From Mycobacterium sp. (GTDB taxonomy: Bacteria; Actinomycetota; Actinomycetes; Mycobacteriales; Mycobacteriaceae): DNA of 64,000 nt. The notes under the pieces are model-generated. The model had not been told where the DNA came from. It did not search any database and was given only the letters and a program-made list of their open reading frames with translations. Every line of letters begins with the position of its first letter. Position 1 is the stretch's first letter. The position numbers were made by a program, and so were the translations under genes. Shown piece after piece: positions 7,414 through 19,796 of this stretch. The stretch lies in assembly GCA_021732005.1 (NCBI GenBank), contig JAKFVT010000034.1, forward strand, positions 1 through 64,000, in the 5' to 3' direction.

Positions 7414-8037
7414 TCAGCGCCCGCTGACTGCCTTGGTGGCAGGCTTGCCGGAGTGGCCGAGGCCGGACCCGGGGCGGTGGGAACGCCGTTGCGGTGCCGC
7501 GGCTTTTCGGGGTTCTGCTGCCTTGGTGACTTTCCGATCTGGCCGCGGGCCGGGGCGCACCGAGCGGTGCGATGTGGTGGCGGATGCGGAACTGCTGGGC
7601 TGCGAGCGCAGGCCGGTCACCCAATTACGCACGGCCGCAAGCGCACCGGCGAGCATGCCGATCGGGATGCCGACAATCGCACCCACGATGCCGACCACCG
7701 GGACAAGTGGGGTGAGCGCCGGGCCTATCACCGGAATCTTGTTGAGCACGTTGAGGGCGACCAGTCCGGCGCCGATGTAGCCGAAAAGGAATCCGGCACC
7801 GGCGCCCGCGAGCACACCGCCGGCCACGTTGGGCAGACCCGGACTGACGCTCGCCTGAACAGCCGACGCCGCTGCGACCGGGAGCGCGGCGAGCTGAACG
7901 ACCTCGACGGAGACCTGCGGAATGGTCGCCGCGGTCGGTCCCGGCGGCTCCGCCGTCGTGGCGGCGAACATTACGGTGCCCGCACTGATCGCCGCCACCG
8001 CGGCGACCATCGGTCGACTTCTGAAGATGTGGTCCAT
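7414..8037 (-). CDS. Exported hypothetical protein with hydrophobic core and basic tail
   Basis: 207 residues. A signal-like N-terminus (MVAAVAAISAGTVMFAATTA) is followed by a Val/Ala-rich segment and a long Gly/Ala/Ile stretch at about 70-135 with at least two membrane-spanning or glycine-zipper-like runs (GGVLAGAGAGFLFGYIGAG and VGIVGAIVGIPIGMLAG). The C-terminal 65 residues are very basic (Arg/Lys/Pro/Ser). This plan occurs in mycobacterial envelope-associated hypotheticals. It lies 70 bases downstream of embB on the same strand and may be read from the same transcript. No function is known. Confidence 0.7.
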   Translation of the reverse strand: MDHIFRSRPMVAAVAAISAGTVMFAATTAEPPGPTAATIPQVSVEVVQLAALPVAAASAVQASVSPGLPNVAGGVLAGAGAGFLFGYIGAGLVALNVLNKIPVIGPALTPLVPVVGIVGAIVGIPIGMLAGALAAVRNWVTGLRSQPSSSASATTSHRSVRPGPRPDRKVTKAAEPRKAAAPQRRSHRPGSGLGHSGKPATKAVSGR

Positions 8038-8107
8038 GAACCCACACTGGCGGCACCGCGCGGCAGTGACGTCAGTACTGCGCTACTGCACTTACGGGCT
8101 GAACCGG

Positions 8108-11100
8108 CTAAGGCTTGATCCTGATTGGTCCCGGCTTCCACAGGCCGCTGCGCGTCGCCGTGCCAAGGTCGATCTGCGCGGGCTCGGCCGGAACGATCGT
8201 CTCGAACTGGCGCAGCGAGCCCCAGTCGCGGCCCCAGTCATGCGACAGATAGGTCGACATGACATGTGCGCGCAGCAGGAGGTCGGTGATGCCGAGCAGG
8301 CCACCGTTGCGGCCGTCCTCCCAGGTGTCGGTGTCCTGCTTCTTGGCGGTGTAGTCCGGGGTGATCCGGAACTTCGGCACCTCGGTGACGCCGTTGGCGT
8401 GCAGCATCGGCTGCTGGCACGGGAAGGCCAAGCCCACCGCCCAGTCCATCAACACCGGCTGCGTGGAACCGACGAACTCCTGAACCGACCGCAGTTCGGG
8501 CACCCGTGGCGGAGTCACGGCCAGCCAGTCGCCCTGTGACAGCGAGCGGTCCTGCGCGACGATGCGCACGGTGGTCGCATCGGCCGGGATCGCCGAGCGG
8601 GGGTAGCGCAGGTTGCGCCACGACGGCGCCGGGCCGAGATCGTAGGGGCTGACCCGGCCGGCGGGCACCGGGGCGCCGTCGGGCCCGGGCTTGCCGTACT
8701 CCAGCTCGACGGTCTGCCCGTCGGTGAAGCCGTTGAGCACGCTCAGTCCCGCGATGGTGCCTGCGGCGGTGACGACGACCAGGGGGTGACCATTGTCGTT
8801 GGGCGGCAACTGATACCACGCGGAGTTCAGCGTGGCGTCCTGCTGCGGGCCGACGAAGTAGCTGCCTGCCAGCGGAACCCGCGCAGGGTCGAGGCCGTAG
8901 GGCAGCGGCACGGTCGAGCCGTTGATGCCCGGCGTGTCCAGCTTGATCGGCTGGTCCCAGTCGTAATCCGTGCCGGGTTGCGGATTCGTCATCCGGATCG
9001 ACTCGGCGACAATGTGTTCCGGTACGCCGCTGGGTGTGAAGCCGACCGGGTTGGTGCCGCCCAGTGGGCCGAGCGGTCCGTAATCGCCGGGCAGCGGGGT
9101 CAGGAATCCGGCGTTGGCGTCCGGCTCCACCAAGACGTCGTCGGCCAGCCCGCAACCACCGGAGAACGATCGCAGGTTGGCCCAGGCGTTCGAGTAGGTC
9201 GGGTACTGGCGTACCACGCCCGCGGCCATCGAGGCGATGAACACCAGGACCATGAATCCGGCGGCCACCGGGATCGGGGCGGTGGTCACAGCCCGGGCGA
9301 TGCGGCCCTCGCCGTGGTCGCGGGTGCTGAAGTGCAGCCACGTCGTGTAGATCGCCGACACCGCGAACAGTGCGAAAAATATTGTGCTGACCGTGATCCC
9401 GGCGATCTTCGGCATGGCGTTGTTGAACGGCGCGCCGTAGCTCGACACATACCACCAACCGTTGGTGGTGGCGAAGCACAGCGCGAGCAGGAAGAACACC
9501 GCGGTGACGACGGTCATCCGGTTGCGCGACCAGCGCAGCACCGCCGGTGAGGCCAGCACGGTGGCCAGCGCCGCCATGGCCGCACCGACCGCGGCGAACA
9601 GACCGAAGTGATGCACCCACTTGGTGGGGGTGAACATCAGGAAGAACATCGTCGCGAAGATGACGCCCATCAGCCGCCACACCGGTCCGCGGGCCACCCC
9701 GGGAACACGCTTGCGGCGCAACATGATGAACATCGACACGAACAGCGACAGTGCGGTCATCAGGAAGCCGAACCGCCGGGACAGCGAGCCGTCCACGGTC
9801 GGCAGGATCAGGTAGTAGTAGCGCAGGTTCTCGGTGTACCAGGCCTGGCTCGGCCCGATGTCGGTGCGAATCCTGGTCGCTTCCAACACCGTTGCCAGGG
9901 TCTGGTCGGCGAAGACGACGGTCAGGATGATGGTGCCCGCGGCCAGCAGTGGCAGCACCAGGGGCCAGGTGCCCACGATTGCGCGCCTGCGCACCAGTAT
10001 TCGCAGGATCGGCCGGCCACCGGCGATCAGCGCGGCGACGGCGATCAGGCCGGTGGGCTGGATGCCGAGCGTGAACGCCGCGCTGATGATGGCCAGCGCC
10101 GCCGGGGTCAGCCGGCCGGAGATCACGGCACGTTCGATGAGCACATAGGTGATCAGCGCACCGGTCGCGATCTGGCCCTCGGGGCGCAGGCCGTTGTTGA
10201 ACGGCATCCACGCCGCCATCAACACCAGGCCCGCGGCCCACAGCGCGGGCCGGCTGGCGATCACGGCGGGGCCCAGCCGGGGCAGCACCTCGCGGGACAG
10301 AAGCAGCCAGCAGACCAGCGCACAGATCAAGTCCGGCAACCGCATCCAGATGCTGGCGTCGCTGACGTGGGTCATCAGCGCCAGCACGTTGTAGAACCAG
10401 CCGAACGGGTCTTCGGGACTGCCGAACCAGCGGAAGTAGTTCGACATGTAGCCGGCGTGGTCGGCGACGCGGGCCATCTGCAGGATGTAGCCGTCGTCGG
10501 AGGAGTTGGCTCCGATCACATGCCAGATCAGGAATCCGGCCAGCACGGTCACGTCGACCGCGGTGAAGGTGCGCCAGCGCTGCGGAATCCAGGAGTGCAT
10601 GCGGCGTCCGTCGAGGCGGTCCAGCCGCCACAAGGCCACCAGCGCGATCACGGTGGCGGTCATCGCCAGCAACATGGCGGCCAGCTTCAACACCGTTGGT
10701 GTGGTGGAGAATCGGGTGTCGATCGTCGCAGAGACGGTCAGTCCTGGCGGCGCCGGACCGACCAGATCGGTGAACACCCCGACGATCGCCGGCCGCAGGT
10801 TGGGATCGGCGAACCCGCTGCGAAGGTCCTTGCCGGTAGTCGGATCATTCAACCCGACGAACGTGGCGAACGTCCCGGCGGTCGTTGAGGTGATCTCGAT
10901 GCGCTGACACTGCGCGGACACCGCCCGCGCCCGCGGCACGCTCGCGACCACCACGTTGCGGTCGGTGATGTCGACGCGCTGGGCGTTGACGTTGACGAAC
11001 AGCGAATTGAGCGCTGCCTCTTTGCCTTTCTGCGGCGCGAGCCCCAGCACCAGGCCGCCGGCGGGCGGCATGGACCGGATCACGTCGCAGGGGACCGTGG

Positions 11101-11320
11101 CCGTCACCGACACCGGGGCCTGCGAGATCAGCGGGGCGGTGACATTGGTCAGCTGACCGGCCTGCGGCCAATTCAGCGTCGCGGTGGTCTGTTCCACCGG
11201 CAGCAGCGGAGTCAGCACCGACAGCACGAAGCCCACCAGCCCGGCGACCGTGGCCACCCAGCGGGTGATCCGTACGTCACCGGCGGCGTCGCGTGCGTTG
11301 GCCGCGAGAGTCTGTGTCAT
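8108..11320 (-). CDS. embB: Arabinosyltransferase EmbB
   Basis: 1070 residues. A polytopic N-terminal half with about 13-15 membrane helices is followed by a large periplasmic C-terminal carbohydrate-binding part. EmbB adds arabinose from decaprenyl-phospho-arabinose to the arabinan of arabinogalactan. The first periplasmic loop holds [13 protein letters not shown], with the catalytic Asp pair at 275-276; Met282 corresponds to Met306 of M. tuberculosis. The helix-loop [21 protein letters not shown] matches EmbB more closely than EmbA or EmbC. ATG 11320 overlaps the embA stop (ATGA). It is the last gene of the seven-gene arabinan run. Confidence 0.97.
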   Translation of the reverse strand: MTQTLAANARDAAGDVRITRWVATVAGLVGFVLSVLTPLLPVEQTTATLNWPQAGQLTNVTAPLISQAPVSVTATVPCDVIRSMPPAGGLVLGLAPQKGKEAALNSLFVNVNAQRVDITDRNVVVASVPRARAVSAQCQRIEITSTTAGTFATFVGLNDPTTGKDLRSGFADPNLRPAIVGVFTDLVGPAPPGLTVSATIDTRFSTTPTVLKLAAMLLAMTATVIALVALWRLDRLDGRRMHSWIPQRWRTFTAVDVTVLAGFLIWHVIGANSSDDGYILQMARVADHAGYMSNYFRWFGSPEDPFGWFYNVLALMTHVSDASIWMRLPDLICALVCWLLLSREVLPRLGPAVIASRPALWAAGLVLMAAWMPFNNGLRPEGQIATGALITYVLIERAVISGRLTPAALAIISAAFTLGIQPTGLIAVAALIAGGRPILRILVRRRAIVGTWPLVLPLLAAGTIILTVVFADQTLATVLEATRIRTDIGPSQAWYTENLRYYYLILPTVDGSLSRRFGFLMTALSLFVSMFIMLRRKRVPGVARGPVWRLMGVIFATMFFLMFTPTKWVHHFGLFAAVGAAMAALATVLASPAVLRWSRNRMTVVTAVFFLLALCFATTNGWWYVSSYGAPFNNAMPKIAGITVSTIFFALFAVSAIYTTWLHFSTRDHGEGRIARAVTTAPIPVAAGFMVLVFIASMAAGVVRQYPTYSNAWANLRSFSGGCGLADDVLVEPDANAGFLTPLPGDYGPLGPLGGTNPVGFTPSGVPEHIVAESIRMTNPQPGTDYDWDQPIKLDTPGINGSTVPLPYGLDPARVPLAGSYFVGPQQDATLNSAWYQLPPNDNGHPLVVVTAAGTIAGLSVLNGFTDGQTVELEYGKPGPDGAPVPAGRVSPYDLGPAPSWRNLRYPRSAIPADATTVRIVAQDRSLSQGDWLAVTPPRVPELRSVQEFVGSTQPVLMDWAVGLAFPCQQPMLHANGVTEVPKFRITPDYTAKKQDTDTWEDGRNGGLLGITDLLLRAHVMSTYLSHDWGRDWGSLRQFETIVPAEPAQIDLGTATRSGLWKPGPIRIKP

Positions 11321-14300
11321 GGCAGTGCCCTGATCGGTCCGCTACGGCTCCAACCGAATGCCGTCTTGGTGCCCTGGTCGATCACCGCGTTCGGTGCCTG
11401 CGATGACGGCACCAGCCGGACGTAGCGCTCGATCGCACCCCAGTCTCGGTACCAGTCGTCGCGCAGATATGTCGGGACGGTCGCCGTGGTCAGCAGTCCC
11501 TGGATGAACAGGAACGGCCCACCGGCGCGGGCGGATTGCCACATATTGCTCGACACCACCACCTGCTTGAGGTTGGGCAGGATCCGGTACTCCGGCAGTT
11601 CGGCGACGCCGAGGTGTTCGGAGAACGGGCGCTGGCACGGGAAGTTCGCGGCGGTGGCGATGTCCATCATCACCGGCGTCTGAGAGCCGAGGAACTGCTG
11701 AGCGGTCTCCAGCACCGGCACCCGCGGCGGGGTGAAGCCGAACCACTGGTCGGTACTCAGGTTCGGGTCGTCGGCGACGATGCGCGCGACGTTGGCCTCC
11801 GGCGGTGCCCACGACAGCGGGAAACGCAGGTTACGCCAAGCCTTTTGGGCGATCACATCGATGGGTTGCACGGAGTTCAGCGCCTGGAAGCTGCCGTCCG
11901 GCTGCTGCACACCCCACTGCAGTTTGAGCGACTGCCCGTAGTTGAACTGTCCCTCTTCGTCGTAGAACCAGATCGCGCCCGCGGCGGCGACGGTCACCAG
12001 CGGCCGGTCCGGAGTGCGTGGCGGCAGCTGGTACCACGCCGAAGTCGCCTTGGCCGCAACGGTGTTCTCGTTGTAGCTGCCCATCACCGGGGTGGTCTTG
12101 GGGTCGAGGCCGAACGGCAGGAACACCCGCGAGCCGTTGACGCCGACCGGGCCGTACCCGCCGCCGGTGCCTGCCGCGAACGCGATGCCCGCGTTGGGCT
12201 TGTTGGGTGACCCGTCGGAGTTGACGGTGCCGGGGTTGGCGACGAACGGCTCGGCCGGCTCCAGGGTGTCACTGATGCCGTTCGGCGTGAAGCCGACCGG
12301 ATTGTCCCCGCCGAGCGGCCCGTACCGACCCCACTTCTGGCCCGGAACCGGTTGCAACATACCGGCATTCGGGTCCGCCTCGACCAAAACGTCGTCGGCC
12401 ATCGCGCAGCTGGCGTCGGACAGGCCCGACTTCAGCGCGGACAGGTTGGCGGCGGCGGTGGTGTAGGCCGGATAGCGTTGCACGAAAGCTTTGGTCATCG
12501 AGCCGACCTCGAGCAGCACCATGATGATCGCGAAGACCAGCAGTGGAGTCGACGCGAGAGCCCGGTTGCGGCCGGTGTTCTTGACCTCGGTGTGCCCGGC
12601 GTAATCCATCCGGAAGTGCAGCCAGCCGGCGGTCAGGCCGGACAGGATCGCCAGGCCGAGGAACATCGTGGTCACGGGCTGGTGGGCGATCACCGGCTGA
12701 CGGTCGAACCAGGGCACGCCGTAGTTGCCGACGTAGAACCAGCCGTTGGTGCCCGAGGTCGCCCACGCCAGTACGAAAAGCAGGGCGGTGACGTACAGGG
12801 CGAGGTTGCGTCGGTTGTGCAAGCCGACGCGGGCGAAAGCGAACGCGGTGACCGCGCCCAGCGCCCCGGCCAGCCCGGCGAACGCACCGAACTGCACGGC
12901 CCACTTGGTCGGGGTGAAGTGCAGCAGCAGCAGGCCGATCGCGGTGCTGCCGAGCAGCCGCCACACCGGGCCGCCGGCCACCCCGGGGACGTGGCCGCGG
13001 CGCAGCAGAACCGCAAGCATGCCGAACAGGCACAGCATCATCACCAGAACTGCGAAGCGGCGGGTCAGTGAGCTTTCCGAATTGTCTTCGACAGTCAGGA
13101 AGTAGTAGCGCAGGAAGTCCTGGTACCAGGCGATCGTCGGGCCGACGACGTACTTGATCCGGGCGGACTCGGCGACAGCCGCCAGGGTCTGGTCGCGGAA
13201 GACGACGACGAAGATGACCGACAGTGCGGCGGCGAGCGTGGCCAGCGGTGCCAGCAGGCCGTCGGTGCCGCGCCGGGCTTTGATCACCCGGGCGACGGCG
13301 CGGGCGCCGACGAGCAGCGGCGCGATCGCGATCAGGCCTTGCGGGGCGAGCGTCACGCTGAACACCACGACGACGATCGCCAGGGCTGCCGGAACCATCC
13401 GCCGGGTGGCAATGGCGTTCTCCACCAGGATCCACGCGGCCAGTACGCCGAATGCGATCAGCGGTTCGGGTCGCAGCCCGTTGTTGAACGGCAACCACGC
13501 GGCGAGGAAGACCGCGCCCGCGGTCCATACCGTCACCCGGTTGAGTGACAACCGCCTGCCCAGCCGGGGCAGCACGCAGCGGCTCAGGATGAGCCAGGTG
13601 CCGATCCCGGCGATCGTGGCGGGCAGCCGCATCCACACGCCGGCGGTGCTGATCGCGGCGAGGTGGGCGAGTACCGACTGGTACCAGTCGAAGGGCGCTT
13701 CGGTAGCGCCGAAGTAGCGGAAGTAGTTGGCGGTGTAGCCGGCCTCGCCGGAGACCCGTGCGATGGTGAGGTTGTAGCCGTCGTCGGAGGAGATGGCGCC
13801 GACGACATGCCAGAGCAGCAACCCGCCGATCACCCCGACATCGGCCACCCAGGTCGCGGCGCGCGCCTTGAACAACTGCCGCCACGCTCCGCGCACCCGG
13901 CGCCCCGCGCGCTGGTCGAGCACGCCCAGTGCGACCACCGACGCCACCACGCAGGCGATGCCGAGCACCATCACCGCGATCTTCACGGGGCTGGGGCTGG
14001 TGATGAACCGGGTGTCGATGTCGATATGGGCGCTCAACCCCGGCTGCGAAGCCACCTTGAGGTCCGTGAAGATGCCGGCGATCTGTGGCTTCTTCTCCGG
14101 TGCGAGGGTGCCGGTGGCGCCGGGGATGCCGACGAAATCGGCGCCGACGCCGCCGGGCCCGGCCCAGATCCGCAGTTCGCGGCAGCCACCCGCGGCGATG
14201 GCCGGGCGGGGGGCCACGGCGGCGACCGTGTCACGGAACGCGACGACGACGGTCGAGGCGTTGGCACGCACGAACAACCCGTTGCGGCTGGAGTCGATGC

Positions 14301-14586
14301 CCGCCGGCGGGATCGTCGAGAAGACCAGGCCACCCTCGGCGGGCAACGTGGCGATGGCTTGGCAGGGGATCGACACCTCGAGCGACTGCGGTGCGCCCGA
14401 CACCAGCGGCGCGGTGATGTCGCTGACCAGGCCGTCGGGGCCGGGCGCCTGCGGCCACTGGATGCTGGCGGTGGTCTGCGTGACCGGCAGCAGCGGCACG
14501 ACACCGCACAGCAGCACACCGAGGATTCCGGCTACGACGGCGACGAGCCGGGCGATCCGGGTGGAGTCGGCTCTCTCGCTTGGCAC
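11317..14586 (-). CDS. embA: Arabinosyltransferase EmbA
   Basis: 1089 residues from GTG 14586, giving the start [20 protein letters not shown] that aligns with EmbA proteins. The frame stays open to 14841, but that extension overlaps embC and is noise. EmbA works with EmbB in a heterodimer building the branched arabinan end. The conserved loop [20 protein letters not shown] carries the catalytic Asp pair, and AEKKPQ-like [15 protein letters not shown] is an EmbA hallmark. The protein has the same polytopic plus periplasmic C-terminal plan as EmbB. It is separated from embC by 76 bases with its own promoter signal and fused by ATGA to embB. Confidence 0.96.
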   Translation of the reverse strand: MPSERADSTRIARLVAVVAGILGVLLCGVVPLLPVTQTTASIQWPQAPGPDGLVSDITAPLVSGAPQSLEVSIPCQAIATLPAEGGLVFSTIPPAGIDSSRNGLFVRANASTVVVAFRDTVAAVAPRPAIAAGGCRELRIWAGPGGVGADFVGIPGATGTLAPEKKPQIAGIFTDLKVASQPGLSAHIDIDTRFITSPSPVKIAVMVLGIACVVASVVALGVLDQRAGRRVRGAWRQLFKARAATWVADVGVIGGLLLWHVVGAISSDDGYNLTIARVSGEAGYTANYFRYFGATEAPFDWYQSVLAHLAAISTAGVWMRLPATIAGIGTWLILSRCVLPRLGRRLSLNRVTVWTAGAVFLAAWLPFNNGLRPEPLIAFGVLAAWILVENAIATRRMVPAALAIVVVVFSVTLAPQGLIAIAPLLVGARAVARVIKARRGTDGLLAPLATLAAALSVIFVVVFRDQTLAAVAESARIKYVVGPTIAWYQDFLRYYFLTVEDNSESSLTRRFAVLVMMLCLFGMLAVLLRRGHVPGVAGGPVWRLLGSTAIGLLLLHFTPTKWAVQFGAFAGLAGALGAVTAFAFARVGLHNRRNLALYVTALLFVLAWATSGTNGWFYVGNYGVPWFDRQPVIAHQPVTTMFLGLAILSGLTAGWLHFRMDYAGHTEVKNTGRNRALASTPLLVFAIIMVLLEVGSMTKAFVQRYPAYTTAAANLSALKSGLSDASCAMADDVLVEADPNAGMLQPVPGQKWGRYGPLGGDNPVGFTPNGISDTLEPAEPFVANPGTVNSDGSPNKPNAGIAFAAGTGGGYGPVGVNGSRVFLPFGLDPKTTPVMGSYNENTVAAKATSAWYQLPPRTPDRPLVTVAAAGAIWFYDEEGQFNYGQSLKLQWGVQQPDGSFQALNSVQPIDVIAQKAWRNLRFPLSWAPPEANVARIVADDPNLSTDQWFGFTPPRVPVLETAQQFLGSQTPVMMDIATAANFPCQRPFSEHLGVAELPEYRILPNLKQVVVSSNMWQSARAGGPFLFIQGLLTTATVPTYLRDDWYRDWGAIERYVRLVPSSQAPNAVIDQGTKTAFGWSRSGPIRALP

Positions 14587-14594
14587 GAGGCTCG

Positions 14595-14600
14595 ATGGTA
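14595..14600 (-). promoter_or_regulatory. Internal embA -10 element TACCAT
   Basis: On the minus strand TACCAT lies at -14 to -9 before the embA GTG, within the 76-base embC-embA gap. It fits TANNNT and could drive a leaderless or near-leaderless embAB transcript, separate from the operon promoter. Confidence 0.45.
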
Positions 14601-14662
14601 GGCGACGAAGGTGTGTCGGTTCGGAAGGCCTGCGGGCGCCACCGCGAATCGACAGCCGAAAG

Positions 14663-17600
14663 TTAGGTAGGTCGCAGCGGAGCCGGGCTCCACAGCCCGC
14701 CACGGGTGGCGGTGCCCAGATCGAGGCGCGCCGGCTGGGCGTCGGGATAGAACGGGTTGAGCCGCTGCAGGGCGCCCCAGTCGCGGAACCAGTCGTTACG
14801 CAGATAGCTCGGCACCGTGACCGCGCGGTAAAGCAGCTCACTGATACCGAGCGGGCCGCCGCCGATGTTGTCCATCACCGGCGAGTTGGCCTCGGCGCCG
14901 AACCGGTCCGGCAGGATCCGCCACTTCGGCGGTTCGATGACGCCGTACTGGTGTGCGAACGGCCGTTGGCACGGGAAGGCCAGTCCGACAAGCCAATCCA
15001 GCAACACTGGGTCTTGTGACCCCACCACGTCCTGCAGGCTGCGCAGCTTGGGGATGCGCGGCGGGGTGATAGCGATCCAGTGCTGGGGTGCCAGGTCGTC
15101 GTCGGTGGCGACGAGACGGATGTGGGTGGCGTCGCGCGGGATCGCGGCCAGCGGTGCGCGCAGGTTGCGCCATGCCGGTGCGGCGCCGACGTCGCCGAAC
15201 AGCACGGTGCCGCCGGGCTTGCCTTCGGCGGCCTGAAGGTCGGTCGCCCACTGCACCTGGACCTCGTCCTGGTCGAACCGGCCGGCGGCCGCGACCACCA
15301 GCAGTGGGGAAGCGGTCCAGTCGGCGGGTAGCCGGTACCACGCCGAGCGCAGCGCAGCGGGTTGTTGCACGCCCGCGCGCCAGCTGCCCATCACGGGGGT
15401 GCGGGCCGGGTCCAGGCCGTAGGGCAGCCGGGCGCGGGAACCGTTGATGCCGGCCGCGACGGTGGTGCCGCCTTCGGTGCCGGCCTCGCTGCTGGTGACC
15501 AGCCCGTCGCCGTCGACGAAGCTGCCGCCGCCGGGCGGCTCCAGCACCGGGTCCGCCGAGACGTCGGCGGGGATTCCGTTGGGAGTGAAGCCCTCCGCCG
15601 TCGTCGCGCCGAGCGCGTCGCCGACCGACACGCCGACGATCGGGGCGAGCGTGCCGGCGTTCGGGTCCTCCTCGACCAGGACATCGTCGGCCAGCCCGCA
15701 GTTCGTGCCGGTCAGCGCCTGCAGGTTGGAGCGGCCGACCGACCACGCCGGCCACTGCTCGGTCATTCCCAGCGTCAGCGACAGCACCTCGAAGACCACC
15801 AGCAGCCAGGCCATCGTGGCCAGCGGCGAGCCGATGAAGCGCGACCACCATCGGGTGCGCACGGGGCCGCCGGTGTCACGGCCGGAGAAGTGGAACCAGG
15901 CAGCCACGAGCAGGGCCAGAACCGTCAGGCCGAGCAGCATCGTGGTGAAGCCGAAATGCCATTCCGGGAACTGATTCGACCACGGCACACCGAAGTTCGA
16001 GACGTACCACCAGCCGTTGACACTGGCGAACGACAGCGCGGTGACGAACAGGACCGCGGCGGCGAAGATCGCCCGGTTTCTTCGTGATCGCAACACATGG
16101 GCGGTGACCGCGACCGCGGCCAGCGCACCCAGCGAACCGGCCAGCCCGGCGAACACTCCGAAGTGGTGCGTCCACTTCGTCGGGGTGAACATCATCGCCA
16201 GGAACGAGATGATCGTGATCCCGATGATGCGCCGGCTGGGGCCGGCGGCGGTTCCGGGGATGTGGCCGCGACGCAGGATCATCGCCACCGACACCGCCAG
16301 CGCGACGAGCAGAGCCAGAACCGCGAACCGCCGCGACACCGAACCGTCGGGGCTGGCCATGAACAACCGCTCGTAGCGGATGTGTTCGTCGAACCAGCTC
16401 AGGCTGGGGCCGACGGCCGACTTGAGCGTGTTGGCCTGCACCTCGCCGACCAGGGTCTGGTCGCGGAAGATCAGGATGAGCGTGACGGTGCCGGCGGCCA
16501 GGATCGGCGCGAGCAGTGGCAGCAATCCGAACTGCCGGGATCGTCGGTGCAGGATCGTGCGCAGCGGACCGATCGCCACCAGCAGCGCGCCGATCGACGC
16601 GATTCCGGTGGGGCCGGAGAACAACGTCAGCGCCCCGATGATGCAGGCGAACGCGACCGGAAGCAGCCGGCTGGTGGCCACCCCGCGCTCGACCGAGCAC
16701 CACGTCAGCAGGATGCCCAGGGCGATGATCGGCTCGGGCCGCAGGCCGTTGTTCAGCGGCAGCCAGAACGCCAGGAACATGCCGGCGGCGGTCCAGACGG
16801 CGGCCCGGCTGGTCTTGACGGCGTGGCCGAGCCGGGGGATCACCTCGCGGCTGATCAGCCACCAGCACACCAAGGCCATGCCCAGGGTCGGCAGTCGCAT
16901 CCAGACACTCGATGAGGAGACGTGTGCCCACAGCGCCAGCAGGTCGTAGTACCAGCCGAACGGCGCCTCCGGGGTGCCGAACCAGCGGTAGTAGTTGGCC
17001 ATGTAGCCGGCGTGCTCGGACACCCGGGCCATGGTCAGGATGTAGCCGTCGTCGGAGGTGTTGGCGCCGACGAAGTGCCACCAGACCAGGACGGCGAGCA
17101 CCAATCCGTCCAGCGGGCTCACCGACCACCAGCGCGACGGCAGGAAGCGGCGCTGCCGGACACCGTCGGCGCGATCCATCACGTGCAGCGCGCCGAGGGC
17201 GACGATCGTCAGCACCACGCCGAGCACCATCGCCGCCATCTTCAGCGCGGTCGGGGCGCTGCTGTACCGGGTGTCGATGGTGGCGTGCACACTCAGCCCG
17301 GGGGGTGCCGGTCCGGACAGATCGGTGAAGATGCCGACGATCTGGGGCCGGAAGTCGTAGCCGCTGCGCTCACCTTTGAGCGGTTTGCCGGGAGCAGTGC
17401 TGTCGGCGCCTTGGGTGAGGCCGACGAACTCGGCGGTCACCCGGGCGGCGTGCGCGGTGAACGTCAGCTTCTGGCATGCCGGGCTGAGCACCTGGCTCAT
17501 CGGGGCGACGACGACGGGGGTGTTGCGGACCACGACGACGAGGTCATTGTTGGCGCGTTGGATCAACATTCCGCGGTCGACGGCCTTGGGCGCCTGCTTG

Positions 17601-17902
17601 GGGACCGTCGACAGGAGCACCGTCTTGTCGGGACTGTTCAGCCCGGCGGCCGCGCGACACGGCACGTCGATGGTCAAATCGGTTGCCACATAGCTGATGA
17701 GCGGGGCGGTGACGCTGTTCAGCACCCCATTCTGCGGCCAGTTCAGCTCTGCGGTGGTTTGCTTGACCGGCAGCAGCGGCGTGAGGATCGCCAGCCCGGC
17801 GCCCAACAGACCTGCGATGACGGCGACAAGACGCGCGGTCCGGTACTTCGCCCGCGTCTCGTTCACGGAGCTAGATATTAATTGGCGGTCCGGGACGGCC
17901 AT
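14663..17902 (-). CDS. embC: Arabinosyltransferase EmbC
   Basis: 1079 residues. EmbC elongates the arabinan of lipoarabinomannan. Early sequence [20 protein letters not shown] then [16 protein letters not shown], and [20 protein letters not shown], match EmbC specifically. The catalytic loop is [20 protein letters not shown]. The order embC-embA-embB, with embC first after aftA, is as in M. tuberculosis. The start is ATG 17902, two bases after the aftA stop; a GTG twelve codons later ([11 protein letters not shown]) is an alternative. No truncation or odd composition is seen. Confidence 0.96.
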   Translation of the reverse strand: MAVPDRQLISSSVNETRAKYRTARLVAVIAGLLGAGLAILTPLLPVKQTTAELNWPQNGVLNSVTAPLISYVATDLTIDVPCRAAAGLNSPDKTVLLSTVPKQAPKAVDRGMLIQRANNDLVVVVRNTPVVVAPMSQVLSPACQKLTFTAHAARVTAEFVGLTQGADSTAPGKPLKGERSGYDFRPQIVGIFTDLSGPAPPGLSVHATIDTRYSSAPTALKMAAMVLGVVLTIVALGALHVMDRADGVRQRRFLPSRWWSVSPLDGLVLAVLVWWHFVGANTSDDGYILTMARVSEHAGYMANYYRWFGTPEAPFGWYYDLLALWAHVSSSSVWMRLPTLGMALVCWWLISREVIPRLGHAVKTSRAAVWTAAGMFLAFWLPLNNGLRPEPIIALGILLTWCSVERGVATSRLLPVAFACIIGALTLFSGPTGIASIGALLVAIGPLRTILHRRSRQFGLLPLLAPILAAGTVTLILIFRDQTLVGEVQANTLKSAVGPSLSWFDEHIRYERLFMASPDGSVSRRFAVLALLVALAVSVAMILRRGHIPGTAAGPSRRIIGITIISFLAMMFTPTKWTHHFGVFAGLAGSLGALAAVAVTAHVLRSRRNRAIFAAAVLFVTALSFASVNGWWYVSNFGVPWSNQFPEWHFGFTTMLLGLTVLALLVAAWFHFSGRDTGGPVRTRWWSRFIGSPLATMAWLLVVFEVLSLTLGMTEQWPAWSVGRSNLQALTGTNCGLADDVLVEEDPNAGTLAPIVGVSVGDALGATTAEGFTPNGIPADVSADPVLEPPGGGSFVDGDGLVTSSEAGTEGGTTVAAGINGSRARLPYGLDPARTPVMGSWRAGVQQPAALRSAWYRLPADWTASPLLVVAAAGRFDQDEVQVQWATDLQAAEGKPGGTVLFGDVGAAPAWRNLRAPLAAIPRDATHIRLVATDDDLAPQHWIAITPPRIPKLRSLQDVVGSQDPVLLDWLVGLAFPCQRPFAHQYGVIEPPKWRILPDRFGAEANSPVMDNIGGGPLGISELLYRAVTVPSYLRNDWFRDWGALQRLNPFYPDAQPARLDLGTATRGGLWSPAPLRPT

Positions 17903-17904
17903 CG

Positions 17905-19785
17905 CTACGGATTCCGGATGGCCACTACGAAGGGCCCGATCGTCTTGACGGTGAAGTGCGGTCCGCTGAACAGGCTGACGTCGAAGTCGACGGTGTAGCG
18001 CCGCACATTGGGCTGGTTGGGGTAGACGTCCTCGGCCAGCCGCAGGGTGTAGGTGTCATTGGCGCCGCGGCGCATCAGGAACACCGTCGGCGGCTGCCAG
18101 GGCAGGGTGTCGAGCGCGTGGGCCAGCTGGTCGGCATTCTTCAAGTCGGCCCAGGATTCGATGGCCGCCGCCCGCTTGTCGAACTCGGCGAGCGGGTTGG
18201 CATAGTGCGACGTCAGCCCCTGGAACCCGTAGTACGGGTAGTAGGACAGGAAGCTGTAGTCGGCGGTCAGCACGACGGTCTCCTGGCGGGGCCGACCGGT
18301 GATTTTTCCGATGGCGGCGTCGACTTCGGCGTAGTACTTCTCGGCCCCGGGTGGTCGGCGGTCGCCGCGCTGGCCGTAGCCGTCGGTGTCGGTGTAGGCG
18401 ACGGTCAGGTCGGGGCGCAGCACGTCGGGGATGTCCTGGCTGAAGCCGACGGCCCCGATCAGCCCGATGGCCGCGGCGGCTCCGATGACCTTGCGGTTGG
18501 TCCGGGTGGCGATCGCCAGCGTCACGTCGATGAAGCCGAACACGCCGGCCGCCGACAGCAGCACGGTAAGGGTTGGCTGCAACCGGAACGACAGCAAGGT
18601 GGTGCCGACCAGCGTGGTCAGCATCGACAGCATCGACCAGCCGTAGACGGTGAGCACGCCGATCCCGAGTGCGGCCGCTCTCGTGGAAGAGCGGGCCCGC
18701 CACACCAGCCACAGCGTGCCGAGCATGCACAGCGCACCCAGCAGCGAGAACTGCAGCATCGGGAAGGTGAGCACTGCGCCGTCGGCGGGCAGGTAGTGCT
18801 GGGCGCTGCCGGTGTCGCTGAGCGGATGCCGGACGGCTTGCAGCAGGAACGGCAGCCATGTGATCGCGGCGATGGCCAGCGCGATGACGCCCGCGACCAC
18901 GAGCCGCAGCAGCGGCTCGGCGTTGCGCCGCGCGATCGCAACGATCAAGCCCATCACCACGACCGTGAACGCGGTGTAGCCGACGAGCAGGGTGTAGAAG
19001 GTGGCCGAGACGCCAAGGAAGACCCCGACGCCGACGACGGCGGCCCAGCCCCCGGCTCTGGGTCCGGCGGGCAGGAGCGAAGCGACCCGGGAATGGTTGG
19101 AGGCGCGCAGTCCCGACCACGCCAGCACCAGGACCGGCGGGATGAGGACGGTGATGATCGCGGCGTAGGGCTCGGGTGAGCTGTAGGCCAGGGTCACCGC
19201 GGTGGTGGCGATGGTGACGATCAGTGCGTACTCGAACCGAATCATGGCCGACCACAACGTCATTGCGAGTACCACGGCGATCGCGATCGAGACGATGGCC
19301 CAGGGCTTCAGCATCTCCCAGCCCGGTGTCCCGGTCAAGGCTGCGACGCGGCCGCCCAACCAGAACCAGCCTGGCGGATAGAACGGCGGCAGACCGATGT
19401 AGGTCATGTCGTGCAGTGCCGGGCTCTGCGTGAGCCGGGTCAGGTACTCGGTGCGGAACTGTTGGTCGACGGAGATGCCGAACAGATAGAGACGGGTCGC
19501 GCCGAGCGGCATGCCGAGGGTGACCACCGTGAACGCCGACAGGAACACCGCCGCGGCGATCCGGGCGACCCACTCATATCCCCTGCGCCAAACGAACGCG
19601 GTGCCCAGCAGCAGGACCAGGCACCCCACCTGCCCGACGGTGGTCAGCGCGTGCAGTTGGTTCGACGAAGGGAAGGCCGGCCACTGCACCCGGGAGATCG
19701 CGATCAGCGCGATCGTCGAAACGGCCACGGCTGCAACGACTGCCGCAGCCATCTGGCCCACGGTGGCCAGCGCGCCCTTGGACAC
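17905..19785 (-). CDS. aftA: Galactan 5-O-arabinosyltransferase AftA
   Basis: 626 residues from GTG 19785, where the protein begins to match AftA ([13 protein letters not shown]...). AftA attaches the first arabinose residues to the galactan using decaprenyl-phospho-arabinose. It is a GT-C membrane protein with about 11 helices. [38 protein letters not shown] and [20 protein letters not shown] are strongly family-specific, and the periplasmic C-terminal part ends with [14 protein letters not shown]. It starts 11 bases after dprE2 and ends two bases before embC. The open frame extends to 19977 over dprE2, which is rejected as a shadow. Confidence 0.95.
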   Translation of the reverse strand: MSKGALATVGQMAAAVVAAVAVSTIALIAISRVQWPAFPSSNQLHALTTVGQVGCLVLLLGTAFVWRRGYEWVARIAAAVFLSAFTVVTLGMPLGATRLYLFGISVDQQFRTEYLTRLTQSPALHDMTYIGLPPFYPPGWFWLGGRVAALTGTPGWEMLKPWAIVSIAIAVVLAMTLWSAMIRFEYALIVTIATTAVTLAYSSPEPYAAIITVLIPPVLVLAWSGLRASNHSRVASLLPAGPRAGGWAAVVGVGVFLGVSATFYTLLVGYTAFTVVVMGLIVAIARRNAEPLLRLVVAGVIALAIAAITWLPFLLQAVRHPLSDTGSAQHYLPADGAVLTFPMLQFSLLGALCMLGTLWLVWRARSSTRAAALGIGVLTVYGWSMLSMLTTLVGTTLLSFRLQPTLTVLLSAAGVFGFIDVTLAIATRTNRKVIGAAAAIGLIGAVGFSQDIPDVLRPDLTVAYTDTDGYGQRGDRRPPGAEKYYAEVDAAIGKITGRPRQETVVLTADYSFLSYYPYYGFQGLTSHYANPLAEFDKRAAAIESWADLKNADQLAHALDTLPWQPPTVFLMRRGANDTYTLRLAEDVYPNQPNVRRYTVDFDVSLFSGPHFTVKTIGPFVVAIRNP

Positions 19786-19796
19786 CGGGCGGCCTG

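Noticed and set aside
14587..14841. N-terminal extension of the embA frame
   Set aside because: Overlaps embC's end and has no similarity to EmbA; GTG 14586 starts the conserved part. Similar extensions rejected for aftA (to 19977), dprE2 (to 20765), glfT1 (to 27034), monooxygenase (to 42750), acyl-CoA dehydrogenase (to 46882), GT39 (from 51559) and permease (to 7624).
17956..19179. 407-residue open frame on the plus strand, antisense to aftA
   Set aside because: Rich in Gly, Arg, Gln and Val without any domain; it is the high-GC antisense shadow of aftA, which has clear family motifs. The same applies to long plus-strand frames over embA/B/C (9608-10888, 13793-15019, 15362-16087) and to 26911-28365.
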